The notes under the pieces are model-generated. The model ran no database searches and was not told the DNA's origin. It saw only the letters and a program-made list of their open reading frames with translations. The translations under genes and the position numbers were made by a program. DNA of 64,000 nt, taken from positions 22,852-86,851 of the forward strand of contig CALRTC020000028.1 in NCBI GenBank assembly GCA_943371025.1, in the 5' to 3' direction. Below are positions 25,916 through 34,459 of this stretch, one piece after another. Each line of letters begins with the position of its first letter. The stretch's first letter is position 1. This stretch comes from Niveispirillum sp943371025 (lineage in GTDB: Bacteria > Pseudomonadota > Alphaproteobacteria > Azospirillales > Azospirillaceae).

Positions 25916-26087
25916 CCTGGGTCCGGTTGGCTATGGTTCCCGGCCGGCAACAGGCCGCCGAAAACCTGGGCGTTGCTGTCAATCCCCCTTCCGGCTACCC
26001 GAAAGGGGGCCGTATCATAACATAAGACATCGGACATAACAGGGGTTTACTGCACGTCCCCCCCCACTGTCTGATGGACAGGTCGGG

Positions 26088-26591
26088 TCAGGCAGTGGCC
26101 GGCCGGCGGGGATAGGGCAGCCGCGGCGGCAGCCGGTGATGGATGGCGGCATAGACCACCATGGCGGCCGCCCCGCCGATGGCGATGCCCAGCAGTTCCG
26201 GTGCCGGCACGGCTGATCCGGCCATCACGACGGGCAAGGCGCCTGCCGGGGGATGGGTCAGGCGGGCCACCGACATGGCTGTGATGGCCAGACCGACGCT
26301 CACACCCACCACCCACCATTCGGCCGGCAGCAGCAGATGGGTGGCATAGGAGATGATGGCCGCCAGCAGGTATCCACCCACGACATTGACTGGCTGTGCC
26401 AGCGGACTGCCGGCCTGCGCGAACAGCAGCACCGCCGTGGCCCCGAACGGGGCCAGCAGAAGCGGCAGATGCGTCACCCCGGACAGCCAGCCGGCCGCCG
26501 CGATGGCAATGGCGGCCCCCAATCCGGCCTTCACATGCATGGACAGATGCGGATGGCGCTGTTCGTGACGGACCAAAAGGTGACGCGGCAT
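26088..26591 (-). CDS. HPP-family membrane protein
   Basis: 167 residues with about four to five transmembrane helices. The family's HPP motif is present in RLTHPPAGALPVVM, together with LLLAPFGATAVLLFAQ and QPVNVVGGYLLAAIIS. HPP proteins are integral membrane proteins; some plant and cyanobacterial members carry nitrite across membranes. ATG 26591 (MPRHLLVRHEQ) is chosen over an upstream ATG because the extra residues are non-conserved-looking and AGGA precedes it. It is divergent from the MFS gene. Confidence 0.85.
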   Translation of the reverse strand: MPRHLLVRHEQRHPHLSMHVKAGLGAAIAIAAAGWLSGVTHLPLLLAPFGATAVLLFAQAGSPLAQPVNVVGGYLLAAIISYATHLLLPAEWWVVGVSVGLAITAMSVARLTHPPAGALPVVMAGSAVPAPELLGIAIGGAAAMVVYAAIHHRLPPRLPYPRRPATA

Positions 26592-26792
26592 GGTAATCCT
26601 GTGCGGCCGGTGCTGGTTTTTAACTGTGCATGTTGTGCCGCTTTTTTGGTCGTAAATTGCCTGATTTGCAATCATGCTTCCGGAGGACACTCATTTGCCG
26701 ATCCTGCATGACACGCCCGCATTCCTGTGCGTACCCGGAAAACATCCGATATCGGTATTGTCGGGGCGGTGTGGCAAGGATCGGGAACGGTG

Positions 26793-27950
26793 ATGCGACG
26801 ATTGCTGATTTGCGGATTGCTGGTCCTGGGGACGCTGCTGGGCCTGGCCGGCACCGATCTTGTCCTGCCCATGTTGCCGACCCTGGCGGCCTGGCCTGAT
26901 GGCGGACCGTCACGGGCGCAACTGGTGGTCGCCGCCTATGTCGGTGGGGCGGTCGCCGGCCTGCTGCTGTTCGGGGCGTTGTCCGCCCAGATCGACCGGC
27001 GCTGGCTGCTGCTGGGGGCTGTGGCTGCCTTCGGCCTGCTTAATCTGGCCGCCGCCGGCGCCCGGGATCTGGATCTGCTGATCCTGCTGCGCCTTTTGCA
27101 GGGGATTGCCGGCAGTGCCCCGGCCGTTTTCGCCCCCGGCATCATCCGTCGCCTGTTTGATGAGATCGGGGCTATGCGCGCCCTGGCGGCGCTGGGCAGC
27201 ATCGAAGCGCTGGCCCCTGGGGTGGCGCCCCTGGCCGGTGCGGCGCTGATTGCCTGGGGCGGCTGGCAAGCCCCATTCCTTACCCTGGCTCTGCTGGCGC
27301 TGCTGGTGGTGGCAACGTTGGCAGGGGGACTGCGGCTGCTGCCGGGCGGGCTGTGCCCGGAAAGGACGGGCGGATCTTACCGGCGGCTTCTGTCCGATCC
27401 CGTGTTCCTGCGCTATGCCGTTTCACAGGCCTGTGTGTTGGGCGGCCTGCTGATCTTCGTGTTCGGGGCGCCGCTGACCATCACCCTGACCATGGGTGGC
27501 GAGATGACGGATTTCATCCGCCTGCAGGCCATCGGCGTCACCCTGTTTGCGGTAACCGCCAATGTCACGGGATCGCTGGTCAGGCGTTTCGGGGCGGAGC
27601 GCATGATCCTGACCGGCACCTGGCTGGCCTTCCTGGCCGGCGTGGCCATGCTGATCCATGGGCTGGTGGGTGGGGGGCCGGTCTGGGTGCTGTCGCTGCT
27701 GTTCGCGCCGATGAATATCGGTCTGGGTCTGCGCGGGCCACCGGGATTTCTGCGCGCCGTCATGGCGGGCCGGGGGGATGATGACCGGGCCTCCGCCCTG
27801 GTCATCCTGTTCATTCTGGGCACGGCGGCCGGGGGCACGGCGCTGCTGGCCCCCGTCATCACGCTGGGTCTTCCGGCGCTGGCAACGGGTGTGGTTCTGG
27901 TGCAGGGCCTGGGCCTGCTGGCCCTGCTGCTGCCCCGGTTGCCCGACTGA
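26793..27950 (+). CDS. MFS transporter (Bcr/CflA-like drug efflux group)
   Basis: 385 residues, about 12 hydrophobic helices. TDLVLPMLPTLAAW in helix 1 and RLLQGIAGSAPAVFAPGIIR in helix 4 resemble the Bcr/CflA subgroup; motif A is degenerate (GALSAQIDRRWLLLGAV). ATG 26793 has a weak ribosome-binding site; GTG 26790 is adjacent and possible. The export substrate is unknown. It is followed 61 bp later by the DUF2157 gene on the same strand. Confidence 0.82.
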   Translation: MRRLLICGLLVLGTLLGLAGTDLVLPMLPTLAAWPDGGPSRAQLVVAAYVGGAVAGLLLFGALSAQIDRRWLLLGAVAAFGLLNLAAAGARDLDLLILLRLLQGIAGSAPAVFAPGIIRRLFDEIGAMRALAALGSIEALAPGVAPLAGAALIAWGGWQAPFLTLALLALLVVATLAGGLRLLPGGLCPERTGGSYRRLLSDPVFLRYAVSQACVLGGLLIFVFGAPLTITLTMGGEMTDFIRLQAIGVTLFAVTANVTGSLVRRFGAERMILTGTWLAFLAGVAMLIHGLVGGGPVWVLSLLFAPMNIGLGLRGPPGFLRAVMAGRGDDDRASALVILFILGTAAGGTALLAPVITLGLPALATGVVLVQGLGLLALLLPRLPD

Positions 27951-28011
27951 TCTTGTGCCGGGGCACCGATTGCCGCACCCTGATCGGGCCGCTGGGTGGG
28001 AAAGGACACGC

Positions 28012-29169
28012 ATGGTCTGGGGTATCGGTCTGGGGCGAAGGCTGGCGCAATGGCGTCAGGCGGGGCTGATCGACGCGCAGACGGCCGAACGGATCGCCGC
28101 GTTCGAGGCGGCGAACGGTCGTCCGCGTCTGGCGCTGGCGCTGGGCGTACTGGGGGCCTTCACCATCGGGGTGGGCATCGTCGCCATCATCGCCGCCAAC
28201 TGGGACGCCATCCCTGTCGGCCTGCGCCTGGGGCTGCATGTGCTTATCAATCTGGGTCTGGGCGGCGCTGTCTGGCATTGGTCGGGGCGGCGGGAACCGG
28301 GCCTGTCCACCCGGGTGGAAGGGGGCGTGCTGCTGCTGTCGCTGTCCACCCTGGCCCTGATTGCCCATGTGGGGCAGAGCTTCCAGTTGCAGGGCAGCGC
28401 GGCGGGCCTGCTGGGCGGCTGGCTGCTGCTGGCGAGCCCGTTCACGTTCGTGCTGGCTCGCAGTGGCATGAACCGTTGGGTCTGGACCCTGGGCCTGTTC
28501 AGCTGGGCCGGGGCCCTGGCGGTCGATCATTGGGAATGGCTGCAGGATCATCGTCTGCTGACGACCATGCTGGTCTTGGTTGTGCTGGCGCTGCATGGCT
28601 CACGCGCTGCCTGCCCGCCGTTGCCGCCGGTCTGGGCGCGGCATGCGGGGCAGGTGGCGCTGGGTGCTGCCGTGCTGGTGCTCAGCATCATGCTGCTGAT
28701 CCTGGCCCCCTTGCTGGACGAGGCCGGCACGGCGGCGGAACAGACCGATGCGCTGCTGGGGGCAGTTTTCGGGGTCGTGACCTTGACGGGATCGCAGGCA
28801 CTGATCCCGGCCGACCGGCGGGGCGTGCGTGCTGGCTGGGGCGTGGCCCTGATCCTGGCACCGCCGCTTGCCATCCTGCCTGTGCTGGTTGATGGCGTGC
28901 CGGGGGCCATCATCACCGGGGCGGCCTTCTGCCTCTATTGGATCGGCCTGGCGCGGCTCGCCCTGCTGACGCAGCGCACGGGCCTGTTCCGGCTGGCTGT
29001 CGCCCTGGTGGCGGCACGGGTCTTCGTCGCCTATCTGGACGCGGCGGGCGGGTTGATGGCGACGGGGTTGGGTCTGGTGCTGGCCGGGCTGGTGCTGATC
29101 ACGCTGGGCTTTGCCGCCCGGCGCGCCGTAGCCTGGGGCGCAGCGCAGAAGGCGGGAGACCGTCCATGA
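28012..29169 (+). CDS. DUF2157 multi-pass membrane protein
   Basis: 385 residues. A short soluble N-terminal segment (QAGLIDAQTAERIAAFEAAN) typical of DUF2157 is followed by about ten hydrophobic helices. The start has AAAGGA 5 nt upstream. The stop overlaps the GDYXXLXY gene by 4 bp (ATGA). This two-gene pair recurs in many bacteria, implying a shared membrane complex, but the molecular function is unknown. Confidence 0.82.
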   Translation: MVWGIGLGRRLAQWRQAGLIDAQTAERIAAFEAANGRPRLALALGVLGAFTIGVGIVAIIAANWDAIPVGLRLGLHVLINLGLGGAVWHWSGRREPGLSTRVEGGVLLLSLSTLALIAHVGQSFQLQGSAAGLLGGWLLLASPFTFVLARSGMNRWVWTLGLFSWAGALAVDHWEWLQDHRLLTTMLVLVVLALHGSRAACPPLPPVWARHAGQVALGAAVLVLSIMLLILAPLLDEAGTAAEQTDALLGAVFGVVTLTGSQALIPADRRGVRAGWGVALILAPPLAILPVLVDGVPGAIITGAAFCLYWIGLARLALLTQRTGLFRLAVALVAARVFVAYLDAAGGLMATGLGLVLAGLVLITLGFAARRAVAWGAAQKAGDRP

Positions 29170-29669
29170 AAAGATCGCTGCTGCGATTGGCCCTGCTGCT
29201 GCTGCCGACCCTGGTCCTGACGGGCTGGGCGCTGTCCATTCCCTGGTTGCGGGCGGGACAGCCGGAGATGCGGGTACGGCTGGTCGGATACGACCCGCGC
29301 GACCTGCTGCGCGGACATTATCTGCTGGCACGGCTGGATATCGAAAACCTGCCGCCCGGCCGCTATGGTGAACATGACTGCATCTGCCTGCTTGCACCCG
29401 ATCATGGCACCGGGCGTCCCGGCTTTACGCCGCTGCAATCCTGTGCGACCGAGGTTTTGGCGGCCTGCCCGTTGCCGTTGGCCGATCCGGGGCGGGAACT
29501 GCGCCTCTACCAGCCGGCGCAAAGCGCTCAGCGCCTGGAAGCGCTGCTGCGTGACGGCAAGGCAATGGTCGATGTCCGCTTGCGGTTCGACGGGGCCGGC
29601 GGTGTTGCCCTGGATGATCTGCGCGTTGATGGCAAACAGGTGGACCAGATCACGGAAGGGGAACGTTGA
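29166..29669 (+). CDS. GDYXXLXY-domain exported protein
   Basis: 167 residues with an N-terminal membrane anchor (LLRLALLLLPTLVLTGWAL). The domain motif appears as YDPRDLLRGHYLLARLDIE, a variant of the GDYxxLxY consensus with His in place of Asp. It is the partner of the DUF2157 membrane protein, with a 4-bp overlap before it and a TGATG overlap with the monooxygenase gene after it. Confidence 0.82.
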   Translation: MKRSLLRLALLLLPTLVLTGWALSIPWLRAGQPEMRVRLVGYDPRDLLRGHYLLARLDIENLPPGRYGEHDCICLLAPDHGTGRPGFTPLQSCATEVLAACPLPLADPGRELRLYQPAQSAQRLEALLRDGKAMVDVRLRFDGAGGVALDDLRVDGKQVDQITEGER

Positions 29670-29986
29670 TGGTGCGGGTGGGAAAATTGATTCGGGTTGA
29701 GGTGGCCCTGACCCACCTGAGCGGCTTTCTGGAACAGTTCGGCGAGAATATGCGTCAAAGCCGTCTTGAACCCGGCTGCCTGCAGTTCCACGCCGCCCGA
29801 AGCCCCGAGGAGGAAGGGACGGGCGGCCCGGCCATCTTCCATGTCTGGGAGGAGTTCGTGGATGCCGCTGCCGTGGCCGCCCATGCCGACAGCCCGCATT
29901 TCCGCCGCTGGAACGAATGGCGTGCCGAACAGGGCGATGCCGTCATTCGCAAGGGGGTGATGACGGTGCCGCTGACCCTGGATTGA
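29669..29986 (+). CDS. Antibiotic biosynthesis monooxygenase (ABM)-domain protein
   Basis: 105 residues of the dimeric alpha/beta-barrel ABM type: VGKLIRVEVALTHLSGFLEQ, EPGCLQFHAARS, FHVWEEFVDAAAVAAHADSPHFRRW. Related proteins (YgiN/LsrG-like) act on quinones or similar small molecules. The start ATG shares its A with the upstream TGA, so it is translationally coupled. Its 3' end overlaps that of the pseudouridine synthase gene by 44 bp on the opposite strand. Confidence 0.8.
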   Translation: MVRVGKLIRVEVALTHLSGFLEQFGENMRQSRLEPGCLQFHAARSPEEEGTGGPAIFHVWEEFVDAAAVAAHADSPHFRRWNEWRAEQGDAVIRKGVMTVPLTLD

Positions 29987-30719
29987 GGCTGGCCGGATCC
30001 TCCCCCGCCCAGCCACAAGCGGCCAGGGCTGCGCGCATATGGGGCGGGACGGGGGCCGTGACGGTGACCGGCGGCTTCGTCGCCTGGATGGGCACGGTGA
30101 TGGCGCGCGAATGCAGGTGCAGCGCGTCGCCCACCTTCCCCGGCGTTCCCGGTGGCAGATAGATGGGATCGCCCAGCAGCGGGTGCCCCAGATGCTGCAT
30201 ATGCACGCGGATCTGGTGGGTGCGGCCCGTCTTGGGGTTCAGTTCCATGAAGGCGACGGGGCCGATGCCGGGCAGTTCCCCCCGCCCGCGCACGCGCCAC
30301 AGCGTCACCGACGGCTGGCCATTTTCCTTGTCGATGACCATGCGCCAGCCGCGTCTGGCGTCGCTGACCTTGGTCAGGCCGGCATCGATCTTGCCGCTAT
30401 TGTCGGCCGGATGGCCCAGGACGATGGCCCAATAGGTCTTTGCCACCTTGCCTTCCTGGAACAGGATGCCCAGTCGGCGCAGCGCCTTGGGATGGCGGCC
30501 CAGGATCAGGCAGCCGGACGTGTCGCGGTCCAGCCGGTGGGCCAGCGACGGCGGCTTGGGAAAGCCGAAGCGCAGGGCATCGAAATGCCGTTCCAGATTG
30601 TCGCCCTTGCCTTTGGCCATGTCGGGCCCGGCATGCACGGCGATCCCCGCCGGCTTGTCCAGCACCAGCATCAAGCCGTCGCGGTACAGCAGGCGGGAAA
30701 GAAGATCGTCAGCGTTCAT
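29943..30719 (-). CDS. RluA-family RNA pseudouridine synthase
   Basis: 258 residues. It isomerises uridine to pseudouridine in rRNA or tRNA. The catalytic motif HRLDRDTSGCLILGR contains the active-site aspartate. Further family signatures are LVLDKPAGIAVH near the N-terminus and NPKTGRTHQIRVHMQHLGHP, then LGDPIY. No S4 domain is present, as in the RluA/TruC type. The start at 30719 overlaps the upstream DUF2798 gene by 11 bp, so they form an operon. The exact target site cannot be assigned. Confidence 0.9.
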   Translation of the reverse strand: MNADDLLSRLLYRDGLMLVLDKPAGIAVHAGPDMAKGKGDNLERHFDALRFGFPKPPSLAHRLDRDTSGCLILGRHPKALRRLGILFQEGKVAKTYWAIVLGHPADNSGKIDAGLTKVSDARRGWRMVIDKENGQPSVTLWRVRGRGELPGIGPVAFMELNPKTGRTHQIRVHMQHLGHPLLGDPIYLPPGTPGKVGDALHLHSRAITVPIQATKPPVTVTAPVPPHMRAALAACGWAGEDPASLNPGSAAPSSPPCE

Positions 30720-31053
30720 AGAGGGGTCGGGCCATACAGGGTGGGAAAACAAGGCCCCATCCGCCCTGCGGCGCGGCCACCAGCAAGGCGACCACCCGTC
30801 GGACCAATGGCAATATGACAAGCAGGGTGGGGAAGGCCACAGCCCAGGACAAACCCCAGTTCTGAAGCCACAGCCATTGTACGCCGTCGACGAAACCCAC
30901 ACTGCGCAGGGTGGCGATGGCCGATACGACGCAGGTCATGAAGATCGACAGGACAAATGGCATGACGATGGCAGCATACCGCGTCGGCAGTTTGCGAATC
31001 CGGAAATGCCGCCTTGTGCCGTAAGGCGTCGCCTTCATGGTGTTGTTTATCAT
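30709..31053 (-). CDS. DUF2798 two-helix membrane protein
   Basis: 114 residues with two transmembrane helices (YAAIVMPFVLSIFMTCVVSA and WGLSWAVAFPTLLVILPLV), matching the DUF2798 pattern. ATG 31053 has GGAG about 8 nt upstream; ATG 31038 is the alternative. It is the leading gene of an operon with the pseudouridine synthase. Confidence 0.75.
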   Translation of the reverse strand: MINNTMKATPYGTRRHFRIRKLPTRYAAIVMPFVLSIFMTCVVSAIATLRSVGFVDGVQWLWLQNWGLSWAVAFPTLLVILPLVRRVVALLVAAPQGGWGLVFPPCMARPLYER

Positions 31054-31191
31054 TTTACGCTCTCCTTTCCCCGCCCCGCCGTAGCCGTCGCACAAGTACC
31101 GGCAGGGACCACGCTGTCAGGCAGGGTCCTGTTGGTACGTTGGCTGACGTAAACGCTTACGGCGACTTGCGGCAAGGGCAAGCGCGACCCT

Positions 31192-31221
31192 TGTATAGCC
31201 TGCGCTCCCGCCTTCTTGCAA
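31192..31221 (-). promoter_or_regulatory. Sigma-70-like promoter for the DUF2798/pseudouridine synthase operon
   Basis: Minus strand TTGCAA (31216-31221), 18-nt spacer, TATACA (31192-31197), about 140 bp upstream of the DUF2798 start codon. Confidence 0.45.
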
Positions 31222-31244
31222 GGCCGCGCAGGTCCCAAAACAAA

Positions 31245-31302
31245 CGAGGCGCCCGATGAAGGGCGCCTCGCTGTCGGGGGCGGGACGGAAACCGTCCCGC
31301 CC
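31245..31302 (-). terminator. Tandem hairpins ending the pet operon
   Basis: Two perfect hairpins follow petC on the minus strand: 31278-31302 (11-bp arms, AAA loop) and 31245-31270 (10-bp arms, 6-nt loop). The second is followed by TTTGTTTTG and is the likely intrinsic terminator. Confidence 0.8.
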
Positions 31303-31318
31303 GTCGATGATCAAATGA

Positions 31319-32101
31319 TCAATGCACTTCCGACCACAGACGGCGCTTCGCGGCATACATGATGCCGGCGAAGAAGGTCAGGAAGATGATGACCATCAGA
31401 CCGACGCGGCGACGCTCGTCCAGCTTGGGCTCGGCAGCCCAGGCCAGGAAGGTCGTCACGTCATGGGCCTGCTGGGCGATCGTGGCCTTGGTGCCGTCGG
31501 CATAGGTCACGCCATCTTCGAACAGCGGCTGCGGCATCGCGATGGCGTTGCCGGGGAAGTACTTGTTGTAGTTGCTGCCTGACGGCAGCTCATGGCCGGC
31601 CGGAGCCTCGCCATAGCCGGTCAGGATCGCATAGACATAGTTCTCGAAGCCCGAGCGGGCCTTCACGATCAGCGACAGGTCCGGCGGCGCCTTGCCGCCA
31701 TTGGCGGCGGCCGCGGCCTGGTTGTTCGGGAAGGGGCTCTTGAAGCGATCGGCCGGCAGACCGGGGCGGGTGAACATCTCACCCTGGTCGTTCGGGCCGT
31801 CGGTGATTTCCACCGAAGCCGCGATGGCCTTCACTTCTTCCTCGTTGAAACCGATGTCGTGCAGGTTGCGGTACGACAGCAGATGCGCGGAGTGGCAGGC
31901 GGAGCAGACTTCCTTGTAGACCTGGAAACCACGCTGAACGGCAGCGTAGTCGTAGGTCTTGAAGAAGGACAGGAAGCTGTTCACGCCACCATGGGCCCAT
32001 TCCTGCTCGGGCAGGTGGGTGTCACCGGAGGCCTGGGCACCGGCGGTCAGACCGGCGATGGACAGGACGCCTGCGGCGATGAGGGTACGAAGACGACGCA
32101 T
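31319..32101 (-). CDS. petC: Cytochrome c1 of the bc1 complex
   Basis: 260 residues with a signal peptide (RRLRTLIAAGVLSIAGLTAG), the heme-binding CSACH in VYKEVCSACHSAHLLSYRNL, the distal methionine ligand region NAIAMPQPLF, and a C-terminal membrane anchor (VGLMVIIFLTFFAGIMYAAKRR). It passes electrons from the Rieske centre to soluble cytochrome c. It is the last gene of petA-petB-petC, 13 bp after petB. Confidence 0.97.
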   Translation of the reverse strand: MRRLRTLIAAGVLSIAGLTAGAQASGDTHLPEQEWAHGGVNSFLSFFKTYDYAAVQRGFQVYKEVCSACHSAHLLSYRNLHDIGFNEEEVKAIAASVEITDGPNDQGEMFTRPGLPADRFKSPFPNNQAAAAANGGKAPPDLSLIVKARSGFENYVYAILTGYGEAPAGHELPSGSNYNKYFPGNAIAMPQPLFEDGVTYADGTKATIAQQAHDVTTFLAWAAEPKLDERRRVGLMVIIFLTFFAGIMYAAKRRLWSEVH

Positions 32102-32114
32102 TAGGCCTTCTCCA

Positions 32115-33398
32115 TCACTTGGGCGTGGCAGCGGCGCCGCCACCCAGGACCGGGTTGGCGATGCTGGCCGGCAGCGGGAGGGGCTTCTCGATCCGGCCGA
32201 TGATCGGCAGGGCCAGGAAGAACGCGAAATACATGACGGTGCCCAACTGACCGATCAGCACATAGGGCTGTTCAGCCGGCTTGCCACCCGCATAGCCCAG
32301 CATCAGGAAGGCCGGGACCAGGCAGAGCAGCACCCACCACTTGAAGATCGGGCGGAAACGGGCCGAACGAACCGGCGACGTATCCAGCCAGGGCAGCACG
32401 AACATGATGGCGATGGAGCCGAACATGGCCAGCACGCCGCCCAGCTTGGCCGGGATCAGCACCACGTCGGTAAAGGGCAGGCTGACGGCAAACGTGATCG
32501 AACGCAGGATCGCGTAGAACGGCAGGAAGTACCATTCGGGCACGATATGCGCCGGCGTCACCAGCGGGTCGGCCGGAATGTAATTGTCCGGGTGACCCAG
32601 ATAGTTCGGGGCGAAGAACACGAAGGCGCTGAAGACGATCAGGAAGACGACAACGCCGAAAATGTCCTTGGTCGTGTAGTACGGATGGAACGGCAGCGTG
32701 TCCTGCGGGCCCTTCGGCTCGATGCCCAGCGGGTTGTTGGACCCGGTCTGGTGGAAGGCGGCGACGTGCAGGAACACGACCGCGATCAGCACGAACGGCA
32801 GCAGGAAGTGCAGCGCGAAGAAGCGGTTCAGGGTCGGGTTGTCGACCGAGAAACCACCCCACAGCAGCGTCACGACGCTCTCACCCACCACCGGGATGGC
32901 CGAGAACAGGTTCGTGATCACCGTGGCGCCCCAGAAGGACATCTGACCCCAGGGCAGCACGTAGCCCATGAAGGCGGTGCCCATCATCAGCAGCAGGATG
33001 ATGACGCCGAAGATCCACACCATCTCGCGCGGGCCCTTGTAGGAGCCGTAATAGACGCCGCGGAAAATGTGGATATAGACGGCGATGAAGAACATCGACG
33101 CGCCGTTGGCGTGCAGATAGCGGATGAACCAGCCCCAATTCACGTCGCGCATGATGCGCTCGACGCTGTCAAAGGCCAGACCCGTGTTGTTGGTGTAGTG
33201 CATCGCCAGCACGACACCGGACAGGATCATGGTAATCAGCACCACCATGGCGATGGCGCCGAAATTCCAGAAGTAATTGAAGTTACGCGGAGTCGGGAAA
33301 ACCCCGTACTCCTTGCTCATCATCGTGAAGATCGGCAGGCGCTGGTCGATCCAGTTCACTACCGGGTTCTCGAAATTGGACTGTGGGGCGTGAGCCAT
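32115..33398 (-). CDS. petB: Cytochrome b of the bc1 complex
   Basis: 427 residues, eight or more transmembrane helices. Conserved features include GGFSVDNPTLNRFFALHFLLPF and the Qo-site PEWY motif in HIVPEWYFLPFYAIL, plus the heme b histidines in helices B and D (for example WFIRYLHANGASMFF). It is the core quinol-oxidising subunit. Full-length (fused b6/subunit IV) as is usual in alphaproteobacteria. The start at 33398 is 26 bp after petA. Confidence 0.97.
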   Translation of the reverse strand: MAHAPQSNFENPVVNWIDQRLPIFTMMSKEYGVFPTPRNFNYFWNFGAIAMVVLITMILSGVVLAMHYTNNTGLAFDSVERIMRDVNWGWFIRYLHANGASMFFIAVYIHIFRGVYYGSYKGPREMVWIFGVIILLLMMGTAFMGYVLPWGQMSFWGATVITNLFSAIPVVGESVVTLLWGGFSVDNPTLNRFFALHFLLPFVLIAVVFLHVAAFHQTGSNNPLGIEPKGPQDTLPFHPYYTTKDIFGVVVFLIVFSAFVFFAPNYLGHPDNYIPADPLVTPAHIVPEWYFLPFYAILRSITFAVSLPFTDVVLIPAKLGGVLAMFGSIAIMFVLPWLDTSPVRSARFRPIFKWWVLLCLVPAFLMLGYAGGKPAEQPYVLIGQLGTVMYFAFFLALPIIGRIEKPLPLPASIANPVLGGGAAATPK

Positions 33399-33424
33399 CT
33401 GGCACTCCCTGACTGGATCTGTTC

Positions 33425-33970
33425 TTAGCCGATCTTGACGCGGGTGTCGGTCAGGAACTTGTATTCCGGCACGGCCAGGTTCTTGGGCGCGGGGCCCTTG
33501 CGGATGCGGCCGGAGGTGTCGTAGTGCGAGCCGTGGCAGGGGCAGAACCACCCGCCAAAGTCACCGCGTGCTTCGCCCGAGGACGTGCCCAGCGGAATGC
33601 AGCCCAGATGGGTGCAGACGCCGACCAGGATCAGCCAGTTGTCCTTGCCTTCCTTCACGCGCTCCTGATCGGCCTGGGGGTCGATCATTTCGGCGGGCTT
33701 GACGGCGCGGGCGGTCTCGACCTCTTCCGTGGTGCGGTTGCGGATGAACACCGGCTTGCCGCGCCACATGGCCTTGATGGCCTGGCCCGACTGGATCGGC
33801 GACAGGTCGACCTCGATCGACGCCAGAGCCAGCGTGTCGGCAGCGGGGTTAAGGCTGTGGATGAAGGGCCACAGGGCGGTGACGGCACCAACGCCACCCA
33901 TGGCGGCGCCAGCCAGATAGATGAAATCACGGCGGGTCTGGCCGTCGCCCGCATGCATGGTGTCCGCCAT
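33425..33970 (-). CDS. petA: Rieske iron-sulfur subunit of the bc1 complex
   Basis: 181 residues. A twin-arginine signal-anchor (QTRRDFIYLAGAAMGGVGAV) is followed by the Rieske [2Fe-2S] motifs CTHLGC and CPCHGSHYD. It takes electrons from quinol and passes them to cytochrome c1. The start at 33970 has GAGG upstream. First gene of the pet operon. Confidence 0.97.
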   Translation of the reverse strand: MADTMHAGDGQTRRDFIYLAGAAMGGVGAVTALWPFIHSLNPAADTLALASIEVDLSPIQSGQAIKAMWRGKPVFIRNRTTEEVETARAVKPAEMIDPQADQERVKEGKDNWLILVGVCTHLGCIPLGTSSGEARGDFGGWFCPCHGSHYDTSGRIRKGPAPKNLAVPEYKFLTDTRVKIG

Positions 33971-34459
33971 ACCTCTCGTCTCCTCAAAGAGCGAACCGGG
34001 CGTGGCCCCCAACGGACCCGCGCCCCGACTGGAACGACTTGGTTTTATTGGCCCGGCGGGGGCCGGGCCGAATTGGTTCTTGTCCGCCCGCATCCCCCAT
34101 CCCATCTATGGCATCTCGCATCGCCCGCAAGGGTGCGGGTCCGGCGCGGCCGAGGAACAGCCAACACGAACGGTGCGGCCGGAGAATCCCCCGGTCGCGG
34201 ATGATCGATATACATGCCCCGCCAACGGTTGGGAAGCGCATGCTTCTGGACAATCTGTCGCGTGGGGGCATCGATCACCCGGCACGAACGCATAGCCGCA
34301 GACTTGCATCGTCGCGCGTTTGGGAATATCCCTGATTTCACAGCGGTGCGGACGTGCATTGTTGGCATTGCCCAGCCCCAATTCGCATAAATCCATGCGG
34401 CGTTGGCCGCACCGACCGACGGGAATTGTCCCTTGACGGAAAAGCTGACGGAACAGCCA
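33971..34459. other. 489-bp divergent intergenic region between petA and coaBC
   Basis: No convincing gene. The only clear element is a plus-strand sigma-70-like promoter, TTGGCA (34362-34367), 18-nt spacer, CATAAA (34386-34391), suited to coaBC. The pet promoter must lie on the minus strand here but I could not define it. Confidence 0.4.
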
